In this document: positions 42,999 to 50,559 of the stretch, one piece after another
Numbering within the stretch: the first letter of the stretch is position 1
How the letters are laid out: every line of letters starts with the position of its first letter
Source: Rhodococcus qingshengii JCM 15477
GTDB lineage: Bacteria; Actinomycetota; Actinomycetes; Mycobacteriales; Mycobacteriaceae
DNA length: 64,000 bases
Assembly (NCBI RefSeq): GCF_023221595.1
Contig: NZ_CP096563.1
Location: 124,001-188,000 of the forward strand
Direction of reading: 5' to 3'
The notes under the pieces: model-generated
The model's input: only the letters and a program-made list of their open reading frames with translations
What the model was told of the DNA's origin: nothing
Database searches by the model: none
Program-made: the position numbers and the translations under genes

Positions 42999-45197
42999 AT
43001 GGCACGCAACGCATACGAACTCGGCCTCGGGCTGAGTGAGGAGCACACCGCGCTTGCAGATTCGGTGCGCTCCTTCGCCGAGCGCACCATCACCACCGAG
43101 CAGGTGCGCGCGGCCGTGGAGTCGCGGACCGAGGACAAGTTCCCCCAGTTCTGGACGGCACTCGTCGGGCAGGACCTTCTCGGGCTCGCGGTTCCGGAAG
43201 AGCAAGGTGGTCACGGCGCCGGCCTGCTGACCTTGGCGGTGGCACTGGAAGCATTGGGCCGCACAGTCTCTCCCGGCCCGTTCGTTCCGACGGTATTGGC
43301 AAGTGCCGTTCTCGGTGTCGCCGATTCCAAGGCGGGACCCGAGTTCCTGCCCGGTCTGATCGACGGAAGTCGTACGGCAGCAGTCGCCTTGGGTGCACCG
43401 TTGGCGGCCGAGTCGTCGGACGGTGGGTACAAGATCACGGGCGCACTCGACGGTGTGCTCGGCGGTGAACATGCCGACGTACTGCTGGTTCCGATCCAGT
43501 TGCCCGAGGGCGTTCGCTACGCCGTGCTCGAGAGCAGCGCAGTCTCGATCACCGTGCAGGACAGCATCGACGTGCTGCGCGGTAGTGCGCGGATCGAAGC
43601 TGACAATGTTCAGATCAGCGCCGAACGGATACTCGACGGTCTCACCGAGGCGCGGGTACGGTCCATTGCCGCAGTCGTTCTCGGCGCCGAAGACGTCGGC
43701 GTCATGTCCTGGTGTGTTTCCACTGCGTCGGAGTACGCCAAGACACGCGTGCAGTTCGGGCGACCCATCGGCCAGTTCCAGGGCGTCAAGCACAAGTGTG
43801 CGCAGATGGGCATTGCGCTCGAGCAGGCACGCGCCGTTGTGTGGGATGCGGCAAGCGCATTGGACAAGGGCGACGACACGGCAGATTTTGCCGCCGACAT
43901 CGCCGCAGTCATCGTGCCGGACGCCGCAGTGCAGGTAGCGCAGGACTGCGTGCAGGTTCACGGCGGCATCGGATTCACGTGGGAGCACGACGCACACCTG
44001 TACTACCGCCGCGCGCTCTCGATCCGCGGCATTCTCGGCACCCGCGAGGATCGAGCCAATCGTGTTGCGCAGCAAGCACTTGACGGTGTCAGCCGGGCTT
44101 CGGTTCTCGAACTGCCGCCGGAGGCAGAGGAGATCCGCGGCGGCATCGCGGCCGAGCTTGCCAAGTTGGTCGAGCTCGACGAGGACGACCAGCTGATCGC
44201 GCTCGGCGACGGCGGCTGGGTTCAGCCGCACCTGCCGAAGCCGTACGGGCGCAGCGCCGCTCCGCTCGAGCAGATCGTCATCTCCCAGGAGATCAAGGCT
44301 GCGGGTATCTCGATGCCGCAGCTCCTGATGGGCACCTGGGCCGTGCAGGCCGTCGTAGCGCATGGTTCGGACAAGCAGAAGCAGGAATTGGCAGTACCGA
44401 CCCTGCAGGGTGAGCTGGTGTGGTGCCAGCTCTTCAGTGAGCCCGGTGCTGGTTCCGACCTCGCATCACTGTCGACGAAGGCCGAAAAGGTCGACGGCGG
44501 TTGGAAGATCACCGGTCAGAAGATCTGGACCACGGTTGCTCAGTTTTCCGACTGGGCGATGCTGATCGCCCGTACGGACGCCGGCAAGCCGAAGCATCAG
44601 GGCATCACCTACTTCGTGCTCGATATGTCGACACCGGGCATCACCGTCCGCCCGCTGCGTGAGATGACGGGTTCGGCGTTGTTCAACGAGGTGTTCCTCG
44701 ACGACGTGTTCATCCCCGACGAGAACGTGGTCGGCGAGGTCAACGACGGTTGGAACGTCGCCCGGACGACGCTGGCCGGCGAGCGCGTCGCGCTCAGCCA
44801 GAAGATGGAGGCGTACGCCTCGGACTCCGATCTGCTGAAGTTCGCGAAGTCGGCAGACCTGAGCCCGATCGGACGCTACCGTGTCGGCGAGCTGGTTGCG
44901 GAGAGTCAGGCGATCGACCTCATCGGCTCCCGCGTTGTGCTCAAGCAACTTTCGGGGATCGACGTGAGTACGACGTCGAGCGTCGGCAAGCTGTTGGCGA
45001 TGAAGATCAGCCAGTCGATCGCCGAGTTCGTCGTCGCCGAACTGGGTGCTGCCGGAGCGGTCAGCATCCCAGGTCAGCCAAGCGACAAGGCGATGGAGCA
45101 GCTCATTTCGGGCCGTGCCACCACCATCTACGGCGGCACAACCGAGGTGCAACTCAACGTGATCGGTGAGCGCATGCTCGGATTGCCGCGAGACTGA
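42999..45197 (+). CDS. Fused double acyl-CoA dehydrogenase (FadE34-like)
   Basis: A 732-residue protein made of two acyl-CoA dehydrogenase units: residues 1-375 (with TRVQFGRPIGQFQ and QVHGGIGFTWEHD) and 380-732 (with WCQLFSEPGAGSDLASL, QKIWTT and GGTTEVQLNVIGERMLGLPRD). This single-chain layout is that of FadE34-type enzymes, which oxidise bulky sterol side-chain CoA thioesters in mycobacteria. It is the last gene of the operon and starts 4 bases after the SDR stop. A sterol or branched-acyl substrate is inferred. Confidence 0.88.
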   Translation: MARNAYELGLGLSEEHTALADSVRSFAERTITTEQVRAAVESRTEDKFPQFWTALVGQDLLGLAVPEEQGGHGAGLLTLAVALEALGRTVSPGPFVPTVLASAVLGVADSKAGPEFLPGLIDGSRTAAVALGAPLAAESSDGGYKITGALDGVLGGEHADVLLVPIQLPEGVRYAVLESSAVSITVQDSIDVLRGSARIEADNVQISAERILDGLTEARVRSIAAVVLGAEDVGVMSWCVSTASEYAKTRVQFGRPIGQFQGVKHKCAQMGIALEQARAVVWDAASALDKGDDTADFAADIAAVIVPDAAVQVAQDCVQVHGGIGFTWEHDAHLYYRRALSIRGILGTREDRANRVAQQALDGVSRASVLELPPEAEEIRGGIAAELAKLVELDEDDQLIALGDGGWVQPHLPKPYGRSAAPLEQIVISQEIKAAGISMPQLLMGTWAVQAVVAHGSDKQKQELAVPTLQGELVWCQLFSEPGAGSDLASLSTKAEKVDGGWKITGQKIWTTVAQFSDWAMLIARTDAGKPKHQGITYFVLDMSTPGITVRPLREMTGSALFNEVFLDDVFIPDENVVGEVNDGWNVARTTLAGERVALSQKMEAYASDSDLLKFAKSADLSPIGRYRVGELVAESQAIDLIGSRVVLKQLSGIDVSTTSSVGKLLAMKISQSIAEFVVAELGAAGAVSIPGQPSDKAMEQLISGRATTIYGGTTEVQLNVIGERMLGLPRD

Positions 45198-45216
45198 GGG
45201 TACTTACCGGTGAGGC

Positions 45217-46629
45217 TCAGTCCTGGATTCTTCTCCAGGGCTGAGCCTCTTCCAGTTCGAAGGCCAATTCGAGGAGCGTGCGCTCGTCGCCGAGATCGGC
45301 GGAGAAATGCGCAGCCAACGGCAAACCGTTGCTGGTCTGATGCATCGGTAGCGAAATCGCGGGACCACCGGAGATGTTGTTGAGCGGTGTGAACGACGTG
45401 TACGCGATCAACTTGTCGAAAAGCTCCTCGAAAGGCTGAGCGGGAGAGAGGTATCCGAGCTCGGGGGTGGTGTGCCCCAGAGCCGGCGAGAGCACGACGT
45501 CGTACTTCAAGAACATGGCGCTGTATTGCTGCTGGAGCCGTCGCAGACGGTAGAGCACGCGCGGCGTCTTCACCAGGTTCTTCCGGTACAGCGTGTAGAG
45601 GCCCTTGGTGAGATTGTCGGTGCCGGACTTGTCGAAGTCGGGTCCGAGCATTTGTTTGCCACCGGTGGAGATGGCAAACGACAGAAAGCCCCAGTAAATG
45701 CTGAAGTCGTCGATGAATTCGGGGCCGACGGGCAGTGCCGCGTCCTCGACATGATGGCCAAGGCTTGCAAGGAGTTCGGCCGTAGCTTCGACGGACTTGC
45801 GCGTCTCGTCGTCCGTCTTGGTGACGGTGACGGAATCGGCGATCACGCCGACGCGCAGGCGGGTTGAGCTGGGTCCTTCGATCAAGCGAACCGGTGCGAG
45901 TCGCGGATTGCGGTAGTAGTTCTCAGCCGCAGACATCCATCGTGCAGTGTCGCGAACAGTGCGAGTAACGGCGCCCTGGGCGATCAACCGGATCGGCATC
46001 GACTTGTCGGCTGGATCGGCGATGGTGCGTCCGCGAGTGGGTTTGAGTCCGACGAGTCCGCAGGCAGCGGCGGGAATGCGAATCGATCCACCGCCGTCGT
46101 TGGCGTGCGCGATCGGGAGTACGCCGGCAGCAACAAGCGCGGCTGCGCCTCCCGAGGAAGCGCCCGACGAGTACGCCGGATTCCACGGGTTGTGGACGGG
46201 TTCTTCCGTCATGTATTCGGTGGACGCACTGAATCCGAACTCGGGCAGTCGGGTCTTGCCGATCGAAATGGCCCCGGTGGAGAGGAACTGCTTCGCAAAA
46301 TCGCTGTCGGCTTTGGCGGGGATCGCGGTGAAGGCGGTACTGCCCTGCTGGGTGGGAAGGCCGGCGCTGTCGGTGTTGTCCTTGATCGCGGTGGGGACAC
46401 CGGCAAAGACGCCCTTGGCGGGCCGGTTGCTCCTGGCGAGGGCACGATCGAAATCAGTGCAGGCTAGACCGTTCAATTGCCCCTGCACTGCCTCGGCGCG
46501 GGCGATCGATGCCTCCATGACTTCCCGTGCGGTCACCTCGCCTGATTCGATCCGGGCGGCGACGGCGGTGGCGTCGAGGTCGCCCAGGGCGTCGTCGGTG
46601 AAAGCGTGGATGGGGGTGTTCGCGGTCAT
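45217..46629 (-). CDS. Amidase-signature family hydrolase
   Basis: A 470-residue amidase. The catalytic Lys is in PTAIKDNTD near residue 80. The glycine-rich signature YSSGASSGGAAALVAAG near 155 holds the Ser-cisSer pair, with GGGSIRIPAAACGLVG following. The start at ATG 46629 is chosen over a longer frame because that frame lacks family similarity. It is convergent to the fused dehydrogenase gene and stands alone. The substrate is unknown. Confidence 0.88.
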   Translation of the reverse strand: MTANTPIHAFTDDALGDLDATAVAARIESGEVTAREVMEASIARAEAVQGQLNGLACTDFDRALARSNRPAKGVFAGVPTAIKDNTDSAGLPTQQGSTAFTAIPAKADSDFAKQFLSTGAISIGKTRLPEFGFSASTEYMTEEPVHNPWNPAYSSGASSGGAAALVAAGVLPIAHANDGGGSIRIPAAACGLVGLKPTRGRTIADPADKSMPIRLIAQGAVTRTVRDTARWMSAAENYYRNPRLAPVRLIEGPSSTRLRVGVIADSVTVTKTDDETRKSVEATAELLASLGHHVEDAALPVGPEFIDDFSIYWGFLSFAISTGGKQMLGPDFDKSGTDNLTKGLYTLYRKNLVKTPRVLYRLRRLQQQYSAMFLKYDVVLSPALGHTTPELGYLSPAQPFEELFDKLIAYTSFTPLNNISGGPAISLPMHQTSNGLPLAAHFSADLGDERTLLELAFELEEAQPWRRIQD

Positions 46630-46719
46630 GGGGATCCTTGTCAGGCGGAGGCACTCAGGTCGTCCGTCCAGCATATTGGACGGACGACCCCTGAGTGGCG
46701 CTATCTGTGGATTGCGGTA

Positions 46720-46878
46720 TCAGCTACCGAAGATCGTCACTGCCTGCTCGGCCGCCTGCGGCGCCTGCTGGAACACTCCCTGGGGGATGAACTGCTGCGG
46801 AATGAACTGCTGGGGGCCCAACTGCTGGAAGTTCGTGACCATCGGGTGGATGACGTTGTTGAATACATCGTTGAACAT
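46720..46878 (-). CDS. Small Gln/Pro-rich peptide, 52 residues
   Basis: An open frame from ATG 46878 with AAGGA 9 bases upstream. It encodes MFNDVFNNVIHPMVTNFQQL, then GPQQFIPQQFIPQGVFQQAP, and ends AEQAVTIFGS. QQFIPQQFIPQ is a short internal repeat. Nearly half the residues in the middle are Gln or Pro, and there is no signal peptide or Cys. It has its own likely promoter at 46927-46955 and is separated from genes on both sides. I do not recognise a family. Confidence 0.55.
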   Translation of the reverse strand: MFNDVFNNVIHPMVTNFQQLGPQQFIPQQFIPQGVFQQAPQAAEQAVTIFGS

Positions 46879-46926
46879 GTGTTGTGTCCTTCGGTTACAG
46901 CGTTTTTCGAACTTCTGACTCCATCG

Positions 46927-46955
46927 ACACTAAGCACAGTTCTGGCGAGTTTCAA
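46927..46955 (-). promoter_or_regulatory. Sigma70-type promoter for the small Gln/Pro-rich gene
   Basis: On the minus strand TTGAAA (46955-46950) and TAGTGT (46932-46927) are spaced by 17 bases, which would start transcription about 40 bases before the small gene's ATG. Confidence 0.5.
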
Positions 46956-47022
46956 CGAAAATCACTGATACACAGTCAAGTTCAAGTTCATTGCCAGCTG
47001 GGGGCCAGGAATCGGTCTTCCT

Positions 47023-47673
47023 TCACAGCTTGGACGCTGCGCCGTGCAGGTTCTTGGCTGTCGGGGAGGTCTCGACGGATTTGGGATCGGGGTACGTGCC
47101 CAGTACGCGATCGGCAGTTCCCGCGGTGGTGACGGTGAACCAGTAGTGCTCGTTCTTGAAGTGGTGGTTGCGGTGATTGCGCCAAACCGACCGGTAGAGA
47201 GCAGTTTTCGGCTTGTAGTCACTGTGGATGAGGAAATGTGTCCACTCGTAACCGAGGCCGAGCACGGAAATGAAGGTCAGGAACGTCAGACCGAGTTCGA
47301 CGCGGGGAAATGCCAGGAGGGCGACGGCTGTCAGAACGGGAATCACGATCAGGAGCGTCTGCCACGGGATGAAGATGAGTGAGACGGTTCGCGGCGCAAA
47401 GTGGTGTTCCCGATGGCTGCGCGCCAGCCGTGAATCGAGTGTGACGCCGGCAATGGTTCGCGGCTTCCAATGGAGAACGAAGACGTGAATGATCCACTCC
47501 ACGAAGGGGAATGCGGCAAGCATCACGAGCGGAACGAGGGCGTCGGTGATCTGCCAGTTGCCCACTGCGATGCGCGCCGCCGCGGCGGCCAGCAGCATGG
47601 TGCCGATCATCCACGGCGTCGGTGACTTGCGGAACGTCCGTGCGGCATCGGCGAGAGTGAGAGGCTTGCTCAT
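47023..47673 (-). CDS. Fatty acid hydroxylase/sterol desaturase-superfamily membrane protein
   Basis: A 216-residue di-iron membrane oxygenase-like protein with four hydrophobic segments. Its His motifs are EWIIHVFVLH near residue 60, SHREHH near 85, EWTHFLIH near 143 and NHRNHHFKNEH near 166, which are the eight-His pattern of the family. It should hydroxylate or desaturate a lipid chain or a carotenoid-like substrate. Its ATG overlaps the stop of the FadR-type regulator gene (ATGA). Confidence 0.87.
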   Translation of the reverse strand: MSKPLTLADAARTFRKSPTPWMIGTMLLAAAAARIAVGNWQITDALVPLVMLAAFPFVEWIIHVFVLHWKPRTIAGVTLDSRLARSHREHHFAPRTVSLIFIPWQTLLIVIPVLTAVALLAFPRVELGLTFLTFISVLGLGYEWTHFLIHSDYKPKTALYRSVWRNHRNHHFKNEHYWFTVTTAGTADRVLGTYPDPKSVETSPTAKNLHGAASKL

Positions 47674-48392
47674 GGTTTCAGTCCTTCCAGGAAGGTGAGA
47701 GCGTCGCCGATTGCCGTCGTGCCGGTGTGAAGGAGCTGTGCGGCTGACGTCTCGGCAGTTGGCTCGTCGTGTGAAGTGATGGCGGAGGCCAGTTTTCGAT
47801 ACAGGTCGGTCTGGCCGACTTCGCCGACCATGACGGATGCAAGTGCAGTCATAGCCGGCTCGTATGCGGCCCGAAGGCTGTTGAAGATCAAACGGAAGGC
47901 AATGGAATCTGCGCTGTCGACGACGACGTCCCAGAACGCCAGAGCGCGGTCTTGCAACTCCACTGGATCTTCGGTGGCGCCTAGTTGATCAACGGCCGTG
48001 TCGAGTTCTCGGGCGGATTCCGCGGAGATGCGTCGGGCGGCCAGCACAGCGATCTGCGGTCCCATCAACTCGCGAGTTTCCAGGACGCTGCGCACCACGC
48101 TCAGGTCGGGGACGCCGTCGCGCACCAGCAGCTGGGGGAGAAGTTCGGGTCCGGCCTGGCGTCGAAAATCGCGCACCGACGTGGACTCGCCCTGGCGGAC
48201 CTCGACGAGTCCGGCTTGGGCGAGCTTCTGAATTGCCTCGCGGACTGCGGGCCGCGAGACGCCGAATGCCTCGGCGAGCTTGCGCTCGCTGGGTAGTGCC
48301 TCACCCGCAGCCAGCTCTCCGGCCAGCACTTTCACCGAAATCTGGTCAAAGACTGCGCCGGAGGCCGAGGTACGTGCAACGGGTTGAAACAT
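47670..48392 (-). CDS. GntR/FadR-family regulator
   Basis: A 240-residue regulator. The winged helix-turn-helix is at residues 10-75 (LPSERKLAEAFGVSRPAVREAIQ), followed by an FCD ligand domain. I start it at ATG 48392, which places MFQPVARTSASG before the DNA-binding helices. It is coupled to the fatty acid hydroxylase gene. A TGGTATTACCA palindrome lies 38 bases upstream and is a likely autoregulatory site. Confidence 0.9.
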   Translation of the reverse strand: MFQPVARTSASGAVFDQISVKVLAGELAAGEALPSERKLAEAFGVSRPAVREAIQKLAQAGLVEVRQGESTSVRDFRRQAGPELLPQLLVRDGVPDLSVVRSVLETRELMGPQIAVLAARRISAESARELDTAVDQLGATEDPVELQDRALAFWDVVVDSADSIAFRLIFNSLRAAYEPAMTALASVMVGEVGQTDLYRKLASAITSHDEPTAETSAAQLLHTGTTAIGDALTFLEGLKP

Positions 48393-48429
48393 GTACCGAC
48401 CGTAACGCGCGTATCGGTAAGAGGTCAAG

Positions 48430-48440
48430 TGGTAATACCA
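48430..48440. promoter_or_regulatory. FadR/GntR-type operator palindrome
   Basis: TGGTAATACCA is a perfect palindrome around a single base and fits the TGGT-N3-ACCA pattern of FadR-subfamily operators. It lies upstream of the regulator at 47670-48392 and about 120 bases from the divergent binding-protein genes. Confidence 0.6.
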
Positions 48441-48521
48441 GTTCAACGATTGGCGGCTTGGCGCGAAAGAGATACGTCTTGGCCAAGAGGCTTCACCGTA
48501 ACGGCGCAGGTGAGAGTAATT

Positions 48522-48535
48522 TTAGGTAGCCCTAA
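48522..48535 (+). promoter_or_regulatory. Iron-box-like element (IdeR/DmdR type)
   Basis: TTAGGTAGCCCTAA has the TTAGG and CCTAA arms of the actinobacterial iron box (compare TTAGGTTAGCCTAA), with three differing central bases. It lies 23 bases before the ATG at 48559 that opens the first siderophore-binding protein region, so iron repression of the pair is plausible. Confidence 0.5.
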
Positions 48536-48592
48536 TTCGGATAACCGTCAGGAAACCCATGACATCGCTCCTGTTACCGACTCCAGATACCG

Positions 48593-49537
48593 ATGCAGAG
48601 TTCGCTCGCATCACCGCTGTCCACACTTGCTCTCGTCGGATGCAGTAGTGGGGAGGGCGGTGACGGTGCGGACGGCGCAACTCGTACTGTGCAGACGCAC
48701 TACGGATCCGTGGATGTTCCCGTCGATCCGCAGCGCATCGTCGCCGTCTCATACAACACCCCGTGGCAGTTGCAAGCCGTCGGCGCCCGACCCGTCGCGA
48801 CGCTCGACTACAGCGCGTACATCGACCAGTTCACCCCGACACAGCAGAAGTTCATCGACGGCTTGTCCACGGTGGGGGTTTTCCTCGAGGTCAACCGCGA
48901 AGCCGTCGTGGCTGCCGCGCCTGATCTCATCGTCGGCGATGCGTACGAGATCGACGAGGACATGTTCCGCGAGCTCTCGAAAATTGCTCCGACAGCGGTG
49001 TATTCGGGCACGAACCGATCGGATTGGCGCGCTGTCGCCGAGGGTGTCGCAGACGCGGTCAACAAGGGTTCGGCATTGACGTCGAATCGTGAGAAGTATC
49101 AGGCGATGCAAGAGCGAATCCGCACCGAATACGCCGCGCAGCTTGGCGAGAATCGTTGGGCCCAGGTTGCTATCGGTGGTTCCGAAGGGCTCTTCTCCAT
49201 CCTGTATCCAACCGGAGTGACCGGCGCGATGCTCGCCGACCTGAACGTGACCCGCGGCGAATTCATCCCGGACCTGCGCCCAGCCACCGGCTTCGAAGCC
49301 TTCCCGCTCGAACAACTCGAAATGCTGCGGGACGTCACCGTCGTCATCTACCCGAAGCAGCCGAACGGAACTGATTCTGCAGGAATGAAATCCGTCTTCG
49401 CCAGCCCGCTGTGGAGCCGCATTCCGGCAGCAGCTTCGGGCCGGGTATTCGGAATCAGCACTCAGGTCACCGACTACGGCACTGCAATCAACTGGCTCAA
49501 CGAACTCGAAACCGGCGCCTTGGAGGCACTTTCATGA
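48593..49537 (+). CDS. Siderophore-type substrate-binding lipoprotein, with damaged signal region
   Basis: The mature 290 residues are an intact FecB/FhuD-like binding protein (RIVAVSYNTPWQLQAVGARP, AAPDLIVGDAYEI, AINWLNELE). From ATG 48593 the frame gives a short signal with lipobox LALVGC but no basic residues. An upstream ATG at 48559, in another frame, encodes MTSLLLPTPDTDAEFARITA, which is 19 of 20 identical to the start of the next gene, and then runs into a stop. The simplest reading is a small deletion that removed the Tat/hydrophobic part and shifted the frame. Whether the protein is still exported is doubtful. Confidence 0.7.
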   Translation: MQSSLASPLSTLALVGCSSGEGGDGADGATRTVQTHYGSVDVPVDPQRIVAVSYNTPWQLQAVGARPVATLDYSAYIDQFTPTQQKFIDGLSTVGVFLEVNREAVVAAAPDLIVGDAYEIDEDMFRELSKIAPTAVYSGTNRSDWRAVAEGVADAVNKGSALTSNREKYQAMQERIRTEYAAQLGENRWAQVAIGGSEGLFSILYPTGVTGAMLADLNVTRGEFIPDLRPATGFEAFPLEQLEMLRDVTVVIYPKQPNGTDSAGMKSVFASPLWSRIPAAASGRVFGISTQVTDYGTAINWLNELETGALEALS

Positions 49538-50547
49538 CATCACTTCTATTGCCCACCGCTGACACCGATGCCGAATTCGCTCGCATCACCGCAGCACTTA
49601 CCCGACGCGGTTTCCTCGGAGCCGGTGCCTTGGCGGGGATCGGATTGCTCACGGCCTGTGGAACCAGCTCCGGTGAATCGGCCGAGGGTTCGATGCGCAC
49701 CATCAACACGGCTCTGGGGCAGGTGGAAGTGCCCACCAACCCGCAACGGGTGGTCAGCGCCGATTACTACACGGGCCCCGCGATGTTCGACGCCGGGTTC
49801 ACACCGGTCGGATTGCCGGTCGACTACGAGAACGCCGACGGCGTCCCGGAACCCTATGCGTCCGCTCTGCGGTCTCTCCCGAAGGTGGGACGCTGGTACG
49901 AGCCCAACGCCGAGGCGATAGCGGCTTTGTCTCCCGACCTGATCGTGATGACCAACCTGCTGTCGGAGAACAACCCGGATCTTTACGAGCAGATCCGGTC
50001 GATCGCACCGACCGCGGTTTTTGCCGAAGACGGGCAGTACGCATGGAAGGAGCGCGCCTTCGGAGTCGCGGACGCGCTGAACCAGAGCGCGAAGGTTCAA
50101 GAGTTGGCAGATCGGTACGAGGCGCGGATCGCCAAGTTCCGCAGCGACAACGCTGATGTGCTGAGCAAGGTTAAGGTCGTCTACACCACGTACTTCGAGG
50201 AGAGTGGTTTCTCGCTGTACTCGCCGACCAAGTATCAGACGACGGTCATCAGCGAGGCCGGGTTCCAGTTCAACGACCGCTCACTCGCAATTCCCGCCGG
50301 CAGCAACGAGTGGTTCCCGAAGGAGCAGTTGGAGCTACTCGACGAAGCCGACGTCATCATCACCAACAGTGGCAAGGGTCCCATCAACGAGAAGTTGGCG
50401 AACGACACCATCTTCCAGCGTCTGCGCGCCGTCAAGAACGATCAGGTGTACTCGTTCGACTACGAAGGCGTCGCGTCTTTCGGTTGGGCCCTGACGTTCC
50501 TCGAGCAGTTCCAGCCGATTGCTGAGGAGATCAGAGCCAAGCTCTGA
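49534..50547 (+). CDS. Siderophore-type substrate-binding lipoprotein (Tat-like signal)
   Basis: A 337-residue binding protein. An unusual 22-residue N-terminal extension precedes a twin-arginine TRRGFLGAG motif, hydrophobic core and lipobox LLTAC (Cys near residue 45). The two-lobed fold shows RVVSADYYTGPAMFDAGFTP and ALSPDLIVMTNLL. The ATG overlaps the stop of the first copy (ATGA). No permease or ATPase genes are adjacent, so it must use a transporter encoded elsewhere. An iron-siderophore ligand is inferred from family and the upstream iron-box-like site. Confidence 0.88.
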   Translation: MTSLLLPTADTDAEFARITAALTRRGFLGAGALAGIGLLTACGTSSGESAEGSMRTINTALGQVEVPTNPQRVVSADYYTGPAMFDAGFTPVGLPVDYENADGVPEPYASALRSLPKVGRWYEPNAEAIAALSPDLIVMTNLLSENNPDLYEQIRSIAPTAVFAEDGQYAWKERAFGVADALNQSAKVQELADRYEARIAKFRSDNADVLSKVKVVYTTYFEESGFSLYSPTKYQTTVISEAGFQFNDRSLAIPAGSNEWFPKEQLELLDEADVIITNSGKGPINEKLANDTIFQRLRAVKNDQVYSFDYEGVASFGWALTFLEQFQPIAEEIRAKL

Positions 50548-50557
50548 TCTCCTCAGC
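50521..50557. terminator. Perfect 16-bp hairpin at the end of the binding-protein gene
   Basis: GCTGAGGAGATCAGAG (50521-50536) pairs perfectly with CTCTGATCTCCTCAGC (50542-50557) across CCAAG. The first arm and loop are inside the coding end of the binding protein, and the stop codon lies in the second arm. It also sits 3 bases beyond the stop of the convergent amidase, so it may serve both directions. Confidence 0.75.
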
Positions 50558-50559
50558 GA

